The notes under the pieces are model-generated. The model ran no database searches, had not been told where the DNA came from, and saw only the letters and a list, made by a program, of their open reading frames with translations. This document shows, in pieces, positions 34,192 through 43,539 of a stretch of 64,000 nucleotides of DNA (positions are counted from its first letter, which is position 1; the number at the start of each line of letters is the position of its first letter). Source of the stretch: Actinomadura rudentiformis (lineage in GTDB: Bacteria > Actinomycetota > Actinomycetes > Streptosporangiales > Streptosporangiaceae); the NCBI RefSeq assembly GCF_008923185.1, contig NZ_WBMT01000014.1, forward strand, positions 124,001-188,000, in the 5' to 3' direction. The position numbers and the translations under genes are program-made.

Positions 34192-34295
34192 TTGGCCCGG
34201 CCCAGCGTGCGCGCAATCATCCTGTCGGGCGACGGGTCGCGCGTCTTGGTGCAGCGACCGGCCGCCGCCCAAGTCCACCCGCCGCTGGAGGTGGG
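34192..34295 (+). pseudogene. Possible NUDIX hydrolase N-terminal remnant
   Basis: A frame here reads RPSVRAIILSGDGSRVLVQRP, which resembles the first beta-strands of NUDIX proteins (xRAVLLDxxGRVLLxxRP). It runs out against the end of the permease gene without a Nudix box. Weak evidence; chance is possible. Confidence 0.3.
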
Positions 34296-36593
34296 TCATT
34301 CCGAATGCAGGACGGCCGCCGTCCTGATCCGGGCCGCCCGGCCGGCTGGGATCAGCGCGCCGAGGAGGGCGATCGCGATGCCCGCCAGGACGGACAAGAC
34401 CATCAGCGGCCAGGGGAAGATCTCCATCAGGCCGTAAGGGAGGACGATGCCGCCGGTGTCGGCCATGGCCGGCATCACCAGGTGGTGGGCGACCACGCCC
34501 AGCGGCAGCCCGATGAGGCCGCCGGCCAGGCCGAGCGCGGCCATGGAGGCGAGCACGACCGTCAGGACCTGCCTCGGCGTCGCGCCCAGCGACTTCAGGA
34601 CGCCGAAGTCGCGGGCCCGGTCCCGGGTGTTGAGGATCACCGTGTTGAACACCCCCAGCGCGGCGACCGCCGCCAGCCCCAGGGTCAGCAGGGCGATGAG
34701 CCCGAGGACGATCACCTGGCCGGGTTCGATGCCCTCAGCGGCCGTGTCGGCCTCCACTCCATCCGCCTTGAGCGCGGCGACGTAGTCCTTTGGAGAGGTG
34801 CCTGGGGTGAGGGTGACCTCCAGGAAAGAGGTGACCATGCCGGTGCGCGGGCCGGCGGACGCCGGGGCGGCGGGTGTCGTCTTGCGGTCACCGAGCGAGT
34901 TGAGGGAGGCCCAGTCCGTGAGGACGCTGTCGCCGCCGTCCACGAGCGCCGTCCCGACGATCCGCAGTGTGGCCTTCCTGCCGTCCTTGGTCACGACGAC
35001 GGTGTCGCCGATCTTCTTGCCGCTGGTCTTCAGGAACGGGTCGCCCACGACGGCCTCGCCCGGCGCGGCCAGCCAGCGGCCGTGGACCATCCGGTGGCCG
35101 TGCCGGTCGCCGATGTCCCCCTGGTAGGCCTTCATGTGCACCGCCCGGTCGAACCCCGGCACGTGGACCTGGTCGAACCGCGTGAGCGCGACCTTCGCAG
35201 TGCCGGGCCGGCCCTCCAGCGAGATGGGCCGGCGGTCGTCGATGGGGACCACGACGTGGACGGTCTCGGTGAGTTCCGCGTCGGCGAGGTAGGAGTTGAG
35301 GGACCGGTCGAGGCCGGCGGCGAACGTCACCGCCGCCACCCCGAACGCGACGGCGCTGATGGTCATCGCGGTACGGCCCGGCCGGGCGAACGGCAGGCCC
35401 AGACCCAGGCTGACCGGGCGCGGCAGCCGCGTCCTGGCCAGCGCCCGCTGCACACGCAGGGCCCGGCCCCGCCCCGGCGCTGCGCCCGCGCTGACCGCGA
35501 CCGCCGCCGGGATCCGGCCCGCCCGGACGGCCGGCACCAGCGCGGTGAAGACGACGACCGCGAGCACGCCCGCGAAGGCCAGGACGTCCACCCAGACCGA
35601 GACTCCGCTGGCGGTCGGCAGGTCGTACGAATCGCCCAGCGTGGTGGTGACCACACCGGCGAGGACGTTGCCGATCACGAGGCCGGCCAGGCTGCCCAGC
35701 ACCCCCGGCGCAGTGACCATCACCAGGTAGACGCCGGTGACCTGGGTGGGACTGAATCCGAGGGCCTTCAGGACGCCGATGTGCCGGAACCCCGACACCA
35801 CCGCGCCGCTGACCACGTTGCCGATGATGAGCACCGCGACGACCAGTCCGGCGATCCCGAACGCGACCAGGAACGGGATCGCGACCTTTCCGGCCTCGGT
35901 GGCCTGCTGGCGGGACGCGAGATAGGACTGGCTGGAGGCCGCCGGCAGGCCCGCGGTGATCGTGCCGGCCGGGGCGGCCGGGTCGGCGAGGCGGTAGAGC
36001 ATCTGCAGGCCGTCCGGGGCGGACAGCTGTCCCGGCGCCACCCATGCCTCGGCGGACCGGGTGATCGACCGGCCGATTCCGACGATGGTGAAGGTGTGCC
36101 CGCCGCTGAAGGTCACCTTTCTCCCGGTCGGGTCGAAGGGGAAACGCGCGTAGCCGCTGCCCAGCACGATCTCGCCGGGAGCCGTGGCCCAGCGACCGCT
36201 CTTGAGCGTCAGCCGGTCCACCGGGTCGTCGCCGCGGCCGGTCCGTTCGGTGACCGTGAGAGGGCCGGGCGGGAGCATCCCCGGCTCGGTCCCCCCCGTT
36301 TCGGGGACGTTCACGATCTGCGAGCGGTAGGGGCCGCCCGCCGCCGTCACGCCCGGCCGGGACGCCGACGCCGCCACCTGTGCGGCCGTCGCCTTCGCCG
36401 GGTCGTAGGAGACCATCAGATGTGCGCCGTGCTGCTGCGCGAACGCCTTGTCGTACGGGCCGTCCACGGTGACGAGCAGGCCCAGCGCCAGCACGACCGT
36501 CGCCGTCGACAGCAGCAGCACCAGCGCGATGATGGACGTCTGCAGCTTGCGCCGCCGCACCGCGAACTGCGCGGCCTGCCAGACCGCCTTCAC
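34296..36593 (-). CDS. ABC transporter permease, FtsX/MacB type
   Basis: Permease of 765 residues with a duplicated FtsX-like layout: an N-terminal helix, a large extracellular domain, three helices (about residues 245-385), then a second extracellular domain and three C-terminal helices (LGLIALLTLGLAAVAALGVFN, VVLASMAALGLAGG, PWPLMVLSVLAGIAIALLGAL). Such proteins work as mechanotransmitters or exporters of peptides and lipoproteins. It overlaps the ATPase gene by 4 bp and lies opposite a two-component system, the usual setup of antimicrobial-peptide sensing or export modules. Confidence 0.9.
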   Translation of the reverse strand: MKAVWQAAQFAVRRRKLQTSIIALVLLLSTATVVLALGLLVTVDGPYDKAFAQQHGAHLMVSYDPAKATAAQVAASASRPGVTAAGGPYRSQIVNVPETGGTEPGMLPPGPLTVTERTGRGDDPVDRLTLKSGRWATAPGEIVLGSGYARFPFDPTGRKVTFSGGHTFTIVGIGRSITRSAEAWVAPGQLSAPDGLQMLYRLADPAAPAGTITAGLPAASSQSYLASRQQATEAGKVAIPFLVAFGIAGLVVAVLIIGNVVSGAVVSGFRHIGVLKALGFSPTQVTGVYLVMVTAPGVLGSLAGLVIGNVLAGVVTTTLGDSYDLPTASGVSVWVDVLAFAGVLAVVVFTALVPAVRAGRIPAAVAVSAGAAPGRGRALRVQRALARTRLPRPVSLGLGLPFARPGRTAMTISAVAFGVAAVTFAAGLDRSLNSYLADAELTETVHVVVPIDDRRPISLEGRPGTAKVALTRFDQVHVPGFDRAVHMKAYQGDIGDRHGHRMVHGRWLAAPGEAVVGDPFLKTSGKKIGDTVVVTKDGRKATLRIVGTALVDGGDSVLTDWASLNSLGDRKTTPAAPASAGPRTGMVTSFLEVTLTPGTSPKDYVAALKADGVEADTAAEGIEPGQVIVLGLIALLTLGLAAVAALGVFNTVILNTRDRARDFGVLKSLGATPRQVLTVVLASMAALGLAGGLIGLPLGVVAHHLVMPAMADTGGIVLPYGLMEIFPWPLMVLSVLAGIAIALLGALIPAGRAARIRTAAVLHSE

Positions 36594-37264
36594 CGGGTCA
36601 CCTCGGCGGCCACATGGCCGTCCTCGAACGCGACGACCCGGTCGGCGACCCGGGTGGCCAGCCGCTCGTCGTGGGTGACGATGAGCAGCGTCTGGCCGAT
36701 CTGGTTGAGGTCCAGGAGCAGGTCCATGACCTGTTCGCCGGCCCGGGAGTCGAGCGCGCCGGTAGGCTCGTCGGCCAGCAGCAGAGCGGGCCGGTTCATC
36801 AGCGCGCGGGCGACGCCGACGCGCTGCCGCTCCCCGCCGGACAGCACCACCGGGTAGGCGTTGCGGCGATCAGCGATGCTCAGTTCGTCGAGCAGTTCCA
36901 TCGCCCGGGCCTGCGCCTGCTTGCGCGGGGTCCCGAGCAGCTGGGCGGCCAGCATCACGTTCTCCAGCACCGGCAGGTCGTCGAGCAGGTTGAAGAACTG
37001 GAAGACCATGCCGATGCGGCGGCGCCGGTATCTGGCCAGCTCTGACTCGCCCATCTCCGTGATGTCCTCGCCGCGCACCACCACCGTGCCCGAGGTGGGC
37101 CGGTCCAGTCCGGCGATCATGTTCAGGAGGGTCGATTTGCCCGAGCCCGACGGGCCCATCACCGCGACGGCCTCACCGGCCTGGACATCGAGGCTCACCC
37201 CGGCGAGCGCGGCGGTTTCGCCGTACTCCTTGCGTACGTCCTTCAGCTGGACCATCAGTTCCAT
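36590..37264 (-). CDS. ABC transporter ATPase, MacB/LolD type
   Basis: ATPase of 224 residues with Walker A GPSGSGKST, signature LSGGERQRVGVARAL and Walker B LLLADEPTGALD, all of the LolD/MacB subgroup that pairs with FtsX-like permeases. The downstream permease start overlaps its stop. The start may be ATG 37264 or ATG 37255 three codons in. It is divergent from the histidine kinase gene, with about 138 bp between, so the two-component system probably controls it. Confidence 0.93.
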   Translation of the reverse strand: MELMVQLKDVRKEYGETAALAGVSLDVQAGEAVAVMGPSGSGKSTLLNMIAGLDRPTSGTVVVRGEDITEMGESELARYRRRRIGMVFQFFNLLDDLPVLENVMLAAQLLGTPRKQAQARAMELLDELSIADRRNAYPVVLSGGERQRVGVARALMNRPALLLADEPTGALDSRAGEQVMDLLLDLNQIGQTLLIVTHDERLATRVADRVVAFEDGHVAAEVTR

Positions 37265-37402
37265 GGCCGTGACGGTATGAGCCGGGGCATCGTCCCCGCG
37301 TCGTGCCCTGGATGTAAGTACAGAACCGGGTCATCCGAGGGATGTACGGCGCTGACCCGCCAGGATGATGCGTTTCGTTCCGGTCCGCGCCAGGATGGGC
37401 AG

Positions 37403-38194
37403 ATGCTGCCCGAGTGGATCGTGCCGCTGCTCGTCGCGGCTCCGTGCGTCTGGGCACTGTGGGAGCGGCGCAGGCGGCGCGCCGAGATCGGCGCACGGAA
37501 CTGGCTGGTGGAACGTGAACGCGAGGGCGCGGCGCGCCTCGCCGTCGAGGAGGAACGGGCCCGGGTGGCCCGGGAACTCCACGACATCGTCAGTCACAGC
37601 GTCAGCGTCATGGTCGTACAGGCGGGTGCGGCACGGCACGGCGTCGACGGCGAGGTCGAAGAGGCACTGCTGGCCGTCGAGCAGACGGGGCGGGAGGCGA
37701 TGACCGAATTGCGGCACCTGCTCGGGGTGCTCGCGCCCGCCCCGGACGGCGACGGCGACGCGTTCGCCCCGCAACCGTCGCTGGCGCACCTGGGGACCCT
37801 GGTCGACCGGATCGCGTTCGCGGGCCTGCCGGTCGACGTGACGGTGACCGGCGAACCACGGCCGCTGCCCACCGGGATCGACGCGACCGGATACCGCATC
37901 ATCCAGGAGGGGCTCACCAACGCGCTGAAGCACGGCACCGCCGGGGCGACCGCGGAGGTGAGGGTGAGTTACGGAACGCGGAACCTGCGGCTGGAGGTGC
38001 TCAACACCGGCCCGAGCGTGCTCACCGGGAATGGCGACGCCATACCTCCGAACGCCCCACCTCAGAACAAGGACGGCCGCGGCCTGGCCGGGCTGCGCGA
38101 ACGCGTCGCGGTGTACGGCGGCGACCTCGACGCGCGGCGGCGGTTGGGCGGCGGCTACCGGGTCCGGGCGCGCATACCTCTGGAGCGGCCATGA
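37403..38194 (+). CDS. Sensor histidine kinase (HisKA_3 type), short sensor part
   Basis: Kinase of about 263 residues. The phospho-acceptor box is ARELHDIVSHSVSVM (His60) and the ATP-binding part includes QEGLTNALKHG and GLAGLRERVAVYGG. Only one hydrophobic segment precedes the kinase core, whereas most relatives have four to six helices, so the signal probably comes from a partner, plausibly the adjacent ABC permease. Its stop overlaps the response regulator start (ATGA). Confidence 0.88.
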   Translation: MLPEWIVPLLVAAPCVWALWERRRRRAEIGARNWLVEREREGAARLAVEEERARVARELHDIVSHSVSVMVVQAGAARHGVDGEVEEALLAVEQTGREAMTELRHLLGVLAPAPDGDGDAFAPQPSLAHLGTLVDRIAFAGLPVDVTVTGEPRPLPTGIDATGYRIIQEGLTNALKHGTAGATAEVRVSYGTRNLRLEVLNTGPSVLTGNGDAIPPNAPPQNKDGRGLAGLRERVAVYGGDLDARRRLGGGYRVRARIPLERP

Positions 38195-38838
38195 CCCGCA
38201 CGCTCATCGCCGACGACCAGACGCTGGTGCGCGGCGGGTTCCGGATGATCCTCACCAGGGCCGGGATCGAGGTGGTCGGCGAGGCCGCCGACGGGCTGGA
38301 GGCGGTGACGGCCGCCCGGCGGCTGCGGCCCGACGTGGTCCTGATGGACATCCGGATGCCCGGCATCGACGGTCTTGAGGCCACCCGCCGGGTACTCGCC
38401 GACGACCCGGCATGCCGGGTGCTGATCCTCACCACGTTCGACCTCGACCAGTACGTGTATTCCGCGCTCGCCGCGGGCGCCAGCGGCTTCCTCCTCAAGG
38501 ACGTCACCCCCGAACACCTCGTGGCGTCCGTACGGCTCGTCGCGACCGGTGACGCCCTGCTGGCCCCCTCCATCACCCGCCGTCTCGTCGAACGATTCGC
38601 CCGCCCCAAGCCGGCACCCCAGGGCCTGGACGATCTGACCCCGAGGGAGAAGGAGGTGCTCCGCCTGGTCGGCAGCGGCCTGTCCAACTCCGAACTGGCC
38701 GCCCACCTCCAGCTCAGCGAGGCGACGGTCAAGACCCACGTGGCCCGCATCTTCGCCAAGCTCGGCCTGCGCGACCGCGCCCAGGCCGTCGTGGTCGCCT
38801 ACGAGTCGGGGCTCGTCGTCCCCGGAACCCCAGAGTGA
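38191..38838 (+). CDS. NarL/LuxR-type response regulator
   Basis: Response regulator of 215 residues: receiver domain with phospho-acceptor Asp53 (VVLMDIRMPG), and C-terminal LuxR HTH (LTPREKEVLRLVGSGLSNSELAAHLQLSEATVKTHVARIF, shown in part of the family pattern). It is coupled to the histidine kinase by a 4-bp overlap. Likely targets are the divergent ABC genes across the 138-bp gap. Confidence 0.93.
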   Translation: MTRTLIADDQTLVRGGFRMILTRAGIEVVGEAADGLEAVTAARRLRPDVVLMDIRMPGIDGLEATRRVLADDPACRVLILTTFDLDQYVYSALAAGASGFLLKDVTPEHLVASVRLVATGDALLAPSITRRLVERFARPKPAPQGLDDLTPREKEVLRLVGSGLSNSELAAHLQLSEATVKTHVARIFAKLGLRDRAQAVVVAYESGLVVPGTPE

Positions 38839-38954
38839 CCGGACGCCGGAAACCATGAGGTGACCTCGACCACATCCCCATTACTTTCCTCTAGGTACCT
38901 ACTAGCTCCTCGGTAGTAGCCTCGCCGAGTCAGCTCAACAGCAGAGGAAACACC

Positions 38955-39833
38955 ATGCCTTTCACGAGCGTTCTGGACTCGACGATCTTCTACCGGGAGG
39001 CCGGCGCCGGGGTGCCGGTGGTCTTCCTGCACGGCAACCCCACCTCGTCCCACCTGTGGCGGCACATCCTGCCGGCCGTCGGTGACCCCGGCCGCCGGCT
39101 GGCGCCCGACCTGATCGGGATGGGCGAGTCAGGCAAGCCGGACATCGGCTACACCTTCGATGATCACGCCCGGTATCTGGACGCGTGGTTCGACGCGCTC
39201 GACCTCGACGACGTCGTTCTGGTCGGACATGACTGGGGCGGCGCGCTCGCCTTCGACTGGGCCGCCCGCCATCCCGGCCGTGTACGCGGCATCGCGTTCA
39301 CCGAGACGATCGTGAAGCCCATGTCATGGCAGGAGTTCCCCGAAGCGGGACGCGAGCTCTTCCAGACGATCAAGACGCCGGGGGCCGGCGAGGCGATGAT
39401 GCTCGATCAGAACGCGTTCATCGAAATGCTGCCGGGCACTGTCGCCAGTCCGCTCGCCGGAGAGGACCTCGACGCCTACCGCAAGCCCTACCCGACGCGC
39501 GACAGCCGACTGCCGCTCCTGCAATGGGCGCGATCGATGCCACTCGGCGGGGAACCAGCCGACGTCGTGGCCAGGATCGCACGCTACGACGACTGGCTCG
39601 CGGGCAGTGCCGACGTGCCCAAGTTGTTGCTCACCTTCCGGCCCGGCCCCGGAGCGATGATGGGACCCGAACTGATCGAATGGTGCGTCACCAATATCGC
39701 GTGCCTGGACATCGCCGAGTCCGAACTCGTCGCGGGCCATCACACCCCAGAAGACCAGCCTGAGGCCATTGCCACGGCCATTGCCGCCTGGATGGACAAG
39801 CACGATCTGCGCAACCCGCGAATCCATGGTTAA
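38955..39833 (+). CDS. Haloalkane dehalogenase
   Basis: Alpha/beta hydrolase of 292 residues of the HLD-II group (DhaA/LinB-like). The nucleophile is Asp93 in GHDWGG; halide-binding residues Asn28 (HGNPTSS) and Trp94 are both present; the acid is probably Glu117 (AFTETIVKP) and the base is the His in AGHHTPED. This set separates it from epoxide hydrolases and esterases. It should release halide from short haloalkanes by water. It has its own start with AGAGGAAACACC upstream; no substrate-specific neighbours. Confidence 0.92.
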   Translation: MPFTSVLDSTIFYREAGAGVPVVFLHGNPTSSHLWRHILPAVGDPGRRLAPDLIGMGESGKPDIGYTFDDHARYLDAWFDALDLDDVVLVGHDWGGALAFDWAARHPGRVRGIAFTETIVKPMSWQEFPEAGRELFQTIKTPGAGEAMMLDQNAFIEMLPGTVASPLAGEDLDAYRKPYPTRDSRLPLLQWARSMPLGGEPADVVARIARYDDWLAGSADVPKLLLTFRPGPGAMMGPELIEWCVTNIACLDIAESELVAGHHTPEDQPEAIATAIAAWMDKHDLRNPRIHG

Positions 39834-39844
39834 CGCAGGCACTC

Positions 39845-40170
39845 GGTTCAGGGTGCCGCCGGGAGCGGAGCAGGTCGGTCAAGGGGTTGATGTCGCCACC
39901 TGCGGGGGTGACGAGATCGAGAACGGCGTCGATGCCCTCGGGGTGGAGGGCGGCTACCTGCTCATGGGTGGGGGCGTGAGCGAAATCGATGTTCGAGGCA
40001 TTGGCGCCCAGGCGTTGCCGCGCCGTGCGGGCGGCATTGGCTGCGGTGGAGACCAAACAGCTGTCGGCTCCATGGTCGAAGAACGCCATGGTCGGGTCGA
40101 GGTTTGCCGTGGCACTGATGACCACATGCAGTGGGGTGGCCGATCGACGCTCACGAAGCCGTCCGGCACG
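39845..40170 (-). pseudogene. Decayed MDR (quinone oxidoreductase-like) gene
   Basis: On the minus strand a frame reads SCLVSTAANAARTARQRLGAN, IDFAHAPTHEQVAALHPEGIDAVLDLV and INPLTDLLR, the cofactor half of a zinc-independent MDR oxidoreductase (strand GAxVIATA, LGAD, hPeGVDAVLDLV). The N-terminal catalytic part and the C-terminus are missing and no start is usable. The rest of 39834-40433 holds no gene that I can support. Confidence 0.6.
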
Positions 40171-40433
40171 ACGCTCGACAGAGCGCACCTGCAGCCGGGG
40201 ATTGTCGGTGCGTAGCGTGCCGGCGCCGCTCGACCCTGGCCACTGACCGCCCCCAGGCTCCGAGAGCCTCGATCGCCGGTCCGGCACCGCAAACCGCGAT
40301 CAGATTTGGATTGGCCTTGCCGGCTGGAGCAGCACCAGGACTTCCACACGCTCTTCTGGCCCCGGGCGTGATACCGGGCCGGAGGCAGCCACGTTCCCGC
40401 CGGTTCCACCACGCTGGTCACACAAGCCGGGCC

Positions 40434-41612
40434 TTACGGCGTGGGGCGACCGGACCACTTCGCCAGATCGAACAGCAATAGACCGTGGCCCTGGCCGTGT
40501 TCGGAGTCGGCCCGTTCGAGCTGGAACGCGATTGAGCCGCCGTCGGGAGACACGACCGGGTTGGTGGCCCCGTAGCCCGCGTAGTGGTTGAAGGTCGTGA
40601 CCCTTTCGAATTTCCCACCGCCGTCGAGCACAAGCCGCCAGATGTCGAGTTCGCCCGGGAAGAAGACGAACGCCAGGTCTCGCTCGACCAGCACGTACCG
40701 GCCGGCCGGATCAATGCCCTCGGCCTCTTCGTAGAACCACGAGCCAGGCGCGTAATCGGTGACCTTCCCCGTGTCGAGGTCGACGCCCATCGCCTGGCCG
40801 CCGTTGTGGAAGTAGGCGCTGAAGATCAGTTCATCGTCGGAATCACGATCGCGATCGTGGAGCCGGCGGAAGTCCTGAGCCTCGACCGCGGGTGTGATCA
40901 CACTGACATCGGTCTTGTCCAGGACGACCTTCCGATCGACCAGCTTCGGTGTCCCGGCACGGTTGTAGACGATCCGGCCGGTGAGGATCCTGGACCTGCC
41001 GAAGAGCGCCTCGCGAACGATGTCTGCCGGGTCGGCGGTGAAGTCCACCGACGACTCGTTCCATGCAATGCGCGTCGAACCCGGCTGCTTGGACACCGCC
41101 ACGCCCTCCCAGCACGGTGCGCCGAGCTGGACCGGCGCGCGGGAACCCAGCGGCCGTGGCAGGACCCACAGTCTGCCGGCGAACCGATCGGACACAGGAT
41201 CATGGGCATTGCGCTTCGGCGGCGCGCACAGCACCAGGTCACCGTTGGACAGATGGTGAGCCCGGAGCACACCTCCCGGCAGGAACTTCGCCGTCAGATT
41301 ACGGGCGGCACCGCCGTCCAGGTCGTACTCCCACACGCCGCCGATCGGCGCGTCAAGGAAGACCAGCCGATCCCCGTCAGGTGACCAATCCGCGCGCATG
41401 GGCTTGGCGCCGCCCGGCAAGTCGACGTCGAGCAGGCGAATGTGCCCAGGCAGATGGTCCAGTGGAGAGCCGCTCTTGGACCCCTTGTCCGGATCGAAGG
41501 ACAGATCGAAGGCGAGGGCATGCCGCTGCTGAGCGGACACCGCCGGTGACATCACCGTCGCGAGCACCATGGCGATGCCGGCGGCACCCACCCGCTTCCA
41601 GATCCTCGTCAT
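40434..41612 (-). CDS. Secreted TolB/WD40-like beta-propeller protein
   Basis: Exported protein of about 392 residues: signal peptide to about residue 27 (ending VSAQQ), then repeats of the PD40/TolB type such as MRADWSPDGDRLVFLDAP and NPVVSPDGGSIAFQLERAD. A six-bladed propeller is expected, usually a binding module. ATG 41612 is chosen for GGTGGAGAG just upstream. No enzyme motif; role outside the cell unknown. Confidence 0.82.
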   Translation of the reverse strand: MTRIWKRVGAAGIAMVLATVMSPAVSAQQRHALAFDLSFDPDKGSKSGSPLDHLPGHIRLLDVDLPGGAKPMRADWSPDGDRLVFLDAPIGGVWEYDLDGGAARNLTAKFLPGGVLRAHHLSNGDLVLCAPPKRNAHDPVSDRFAGRLWVLPRPLGSRAPVQLGAPCWEGVAVSKQPGSTRIAWNESSVDFTADPADIVREALFGRSRILTGRIVYNRAGTPKLVDRKVVLDKTDVSVITPAVEAQDFRRLHDRDRDSDDELIFSAYFHNGGQAMGVDLDTGKVTDYAPGSWFYEEAEGIDPAGRYVLVERDLAFVFFPGELDIWRLVLDGGGKFERVTTFNHYAGYGATNPVVSPDGGSIAFQLERADSEHGQGHGLLLFDLAKWSGRPTP

Positions 41613-41844
41613 CTCTCCACCGCTCGCGTACAAGCGCCCGACGCCGAATACGCAGGGATCGTCTATGAGCAAGCGCTTGGTGTCAATCCACCGGTGAAGT
41701 AGTTGCCTTCAAGCGTGCGCCGGCCGTACGGGCTGTCGTCCAGGCACCAGCCCGTATGCCGGTTCGACAGCTGAGCGGTGCTGCGGCGGCGAGGCTCCTC
41801 AGCGGGCTCGCTCGGCGGCTGACGTGCGTGGTGGGGCCCGCGAA

Positions 41845-41881
41845 GGCCGGTGATCCCGTGCGGGAACGGAGATCACCGGCC
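41845..41881 (-). terminator. Terminator after the S8 peptidase gene
   Basis: Perfect 11-bp stem GGCCGGTGATC / GATCACCGGCC around a 15-base loop, 9 bp past the stop codon of the minus-strand peptidase gene. The rest of 41613-41844 shows no gene. Confidence 0.75.
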
Positions 41882-41889
41882 GTCCTCCG

Positions 41890-43350
41890 TCAGGAGGGCG
41901 AGATGTTCCGTGCCAGCTCGACCGCGTTCCGCGCGTTGAGCCGTCCCTCCCCGTAGACGTTGTTGTCCGCGGCCGTGCCGCCGCACGTCACGTCGTTGAC
42001 GTCGGTGGCGGTGAGGTCCATGACCTGCTTCGTGCGGGCGACGTCACCCACCAGATGGGGAGCCGCCGACCAGATCAGCGCCACCGTGCCGGTGACGTGC
42101 GGCGCCGCCATGGACGTGCCGCTCAGGAGGACGTAGCCGCCGTCGGGCGAGGCCGACCGCACGTCGACTCCCGGCGCGGCGATGTTCGGCTTGGTCCCGG
42201 CGCCGAGCGGAGACGGACCCCGCGATGACATCGACGCGATCTGTCCCGTGCTGTCGTACGCTCCCGCGCTGTACGCCCCGGGTCCCTGCCCGGGCGGGAT
42301 CACCGTGCCGCATCCGGGCCCGCTGTTGCCCGAGCCGAACACCGGGAAGATGCCCACCGAGATCCAGCTGTCGATCATCTGGGTGTAGAAGTCGTCCGGC
42401 CACTGCTCCCATCCCCAGGAGTTGTTGACCACGTGGGCGGCCAGGTCGGGCCGGGGATTGGCGCCGGTCCGGTCTGTCGGGGCCATCACCCACTGACCGG
42501 CCCGCAGCAGATCCTCCTGGAGCAGGAACAGACCTCCGGCCGCGACCGCGATCCATTTCGCTCCGGGCGCCACGCCGATCTGGTTGCCCGCGCCGTCGTC
42601 GCCGATAGCCGTCCCGGTCGTGTGCGACCCGTGTCCGTGCAGATCGCAGGGGATCTGGGACGGCTTGCCGATGCGCTGGCAGTAGTCATTGGGGTCGTAC
42701 CAGTTGTAGTCGTGGTCGAACGTGCCGTTCGCGGTGCGTCCCCGGTACTGGCGGACCAGCGCCGGATGGTCGTACTGAGCGCCCGTGTCGATGCTCGCCA
42801 CGACGACGCCCTCGCCGCGGACTCCCCGCTCCGACCACACCCGCGGCGCGCCGATCTGCTGGATGTTCCATTCCGCCGCCGCGGCGGCCTTGGCGGGTGT
42901 CTCCGGCCGTCGCTCGGCCTTCCGCCGCTCCACCAGCCGCTCCACCTCCGGCAGCGAGGCGATCCGCTCGGTGAGCGCCCGATCAGCGCCGTGGACCAGC
43001 ACCGTGTTGACGACCCAGAACGCCTCGAACCGCACGCCCTCGCCGGTCAACAGCTTGCGCAGACCCTTCTGGTCGCGCTCGGCCGTCCGCGTCAGTGCCT
43101 GGTAGCCCGCCGCCGCGCGTTCGGAATGCCGCGTCAGTGAACGGGCCGAACCCAGATCGGCACGTCCCTTCAACATGACGAAGTAGGTGGCCTGTCCTTG
43201 CTCGTTCAATTCGTTCGCCACGGCCGGCGCAACGGGCGCGGGCTTCCGTACCCCGGCGCTCGCCGTCTGCGCCGTTCCCGTGACGGCGGCCATCACGCTC
43301 GCCGCTAACATTCCCGCCAATAAGCGGCGGGTACCTCCTGAGAACACCAA
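41890..43350 (-). CDS. Secreted subtilisin-like serine peptidase (S8)
   Basis: Peptidase of 486 residues. Signal peptide to about residue 32 (QTASA), an I9-like propeptide (about 50-145) and the catalytic domain. Catalytic residues are Asp188 (ASIDTGAQ), His240 (HGHGSHTTGT) and the Ser of SGTSMAAPHV; the oxyanion Asn is in FGSGNSG. It would be exported unfolded and mature by removing its propeptide. Followed by a strong hairpin. It is one of several secreted peptidases in this half of the window. Confidence 0.93.
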   Translation of the reverse strand: MVFSGGTRRLLAGMLAASVMAAVTGTAQTASAGVRKPAPVAPAVANELNEQGQATYFVMLKGRADLGSARSLTRHSERAAAGYQALTRTAERDQKGLRKLLTGEGVRFEAFWVVNTVLVHGADRALTERIASLPEVERLVERRKAERRPETPAKAAAAAEWNIQQIGAPRVWSERGVRGEGVVVASIDTGAQYDHPALVRQYRGRTANGTFDHDYNWYDPNDYCQRIGKPSQIPCDLHGHGSHTTGTAIGDDGAGNQIGVAPGAKWIAVAAGGLFLLQEDLLRAGQWVMAPTDRTGANPRPDLAAHVVNNSWGWEQWPDDFYTQMIDSWISVGIFPVFGSGNSGPGCGTVIPPGQGPGAYSAGAYDSTGQIASMSSRGPSPLGAGTKPNIAAPGVDVRSASPDGGYVLLSGTSMAAPHVTGTVALIWSAAPHLVGDVARTKQVMDLTATDVNDVTCGGTAADNNVYGEGRLNARNAVELARNISPS

Positions 43351-43539
43351 TCACTCCTCGGTGCAGAGACATCAACCTCCCCAGCCTCTCTCCATGGCGA
43401 TCTTCGGGATAAGCCTCTGACCTGTCCGGTACCGGCCGCGCCAGAGCCCACAGCGGCAAAGTCCGAGCCCACATCTGAGCGACAGGAGTCGCCTCAGGCC
43501 GTGAAATCCGCTGCCGGCTCAGGCGCACCGGCCGGCGCG

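Noticed and set aside
34305..36857. An 850-codon plus-strand frame
   Set aside because: It is antisense to the ABC permease and ATPase genes, which have overlapping starts, membrane segments and Walker motifs.
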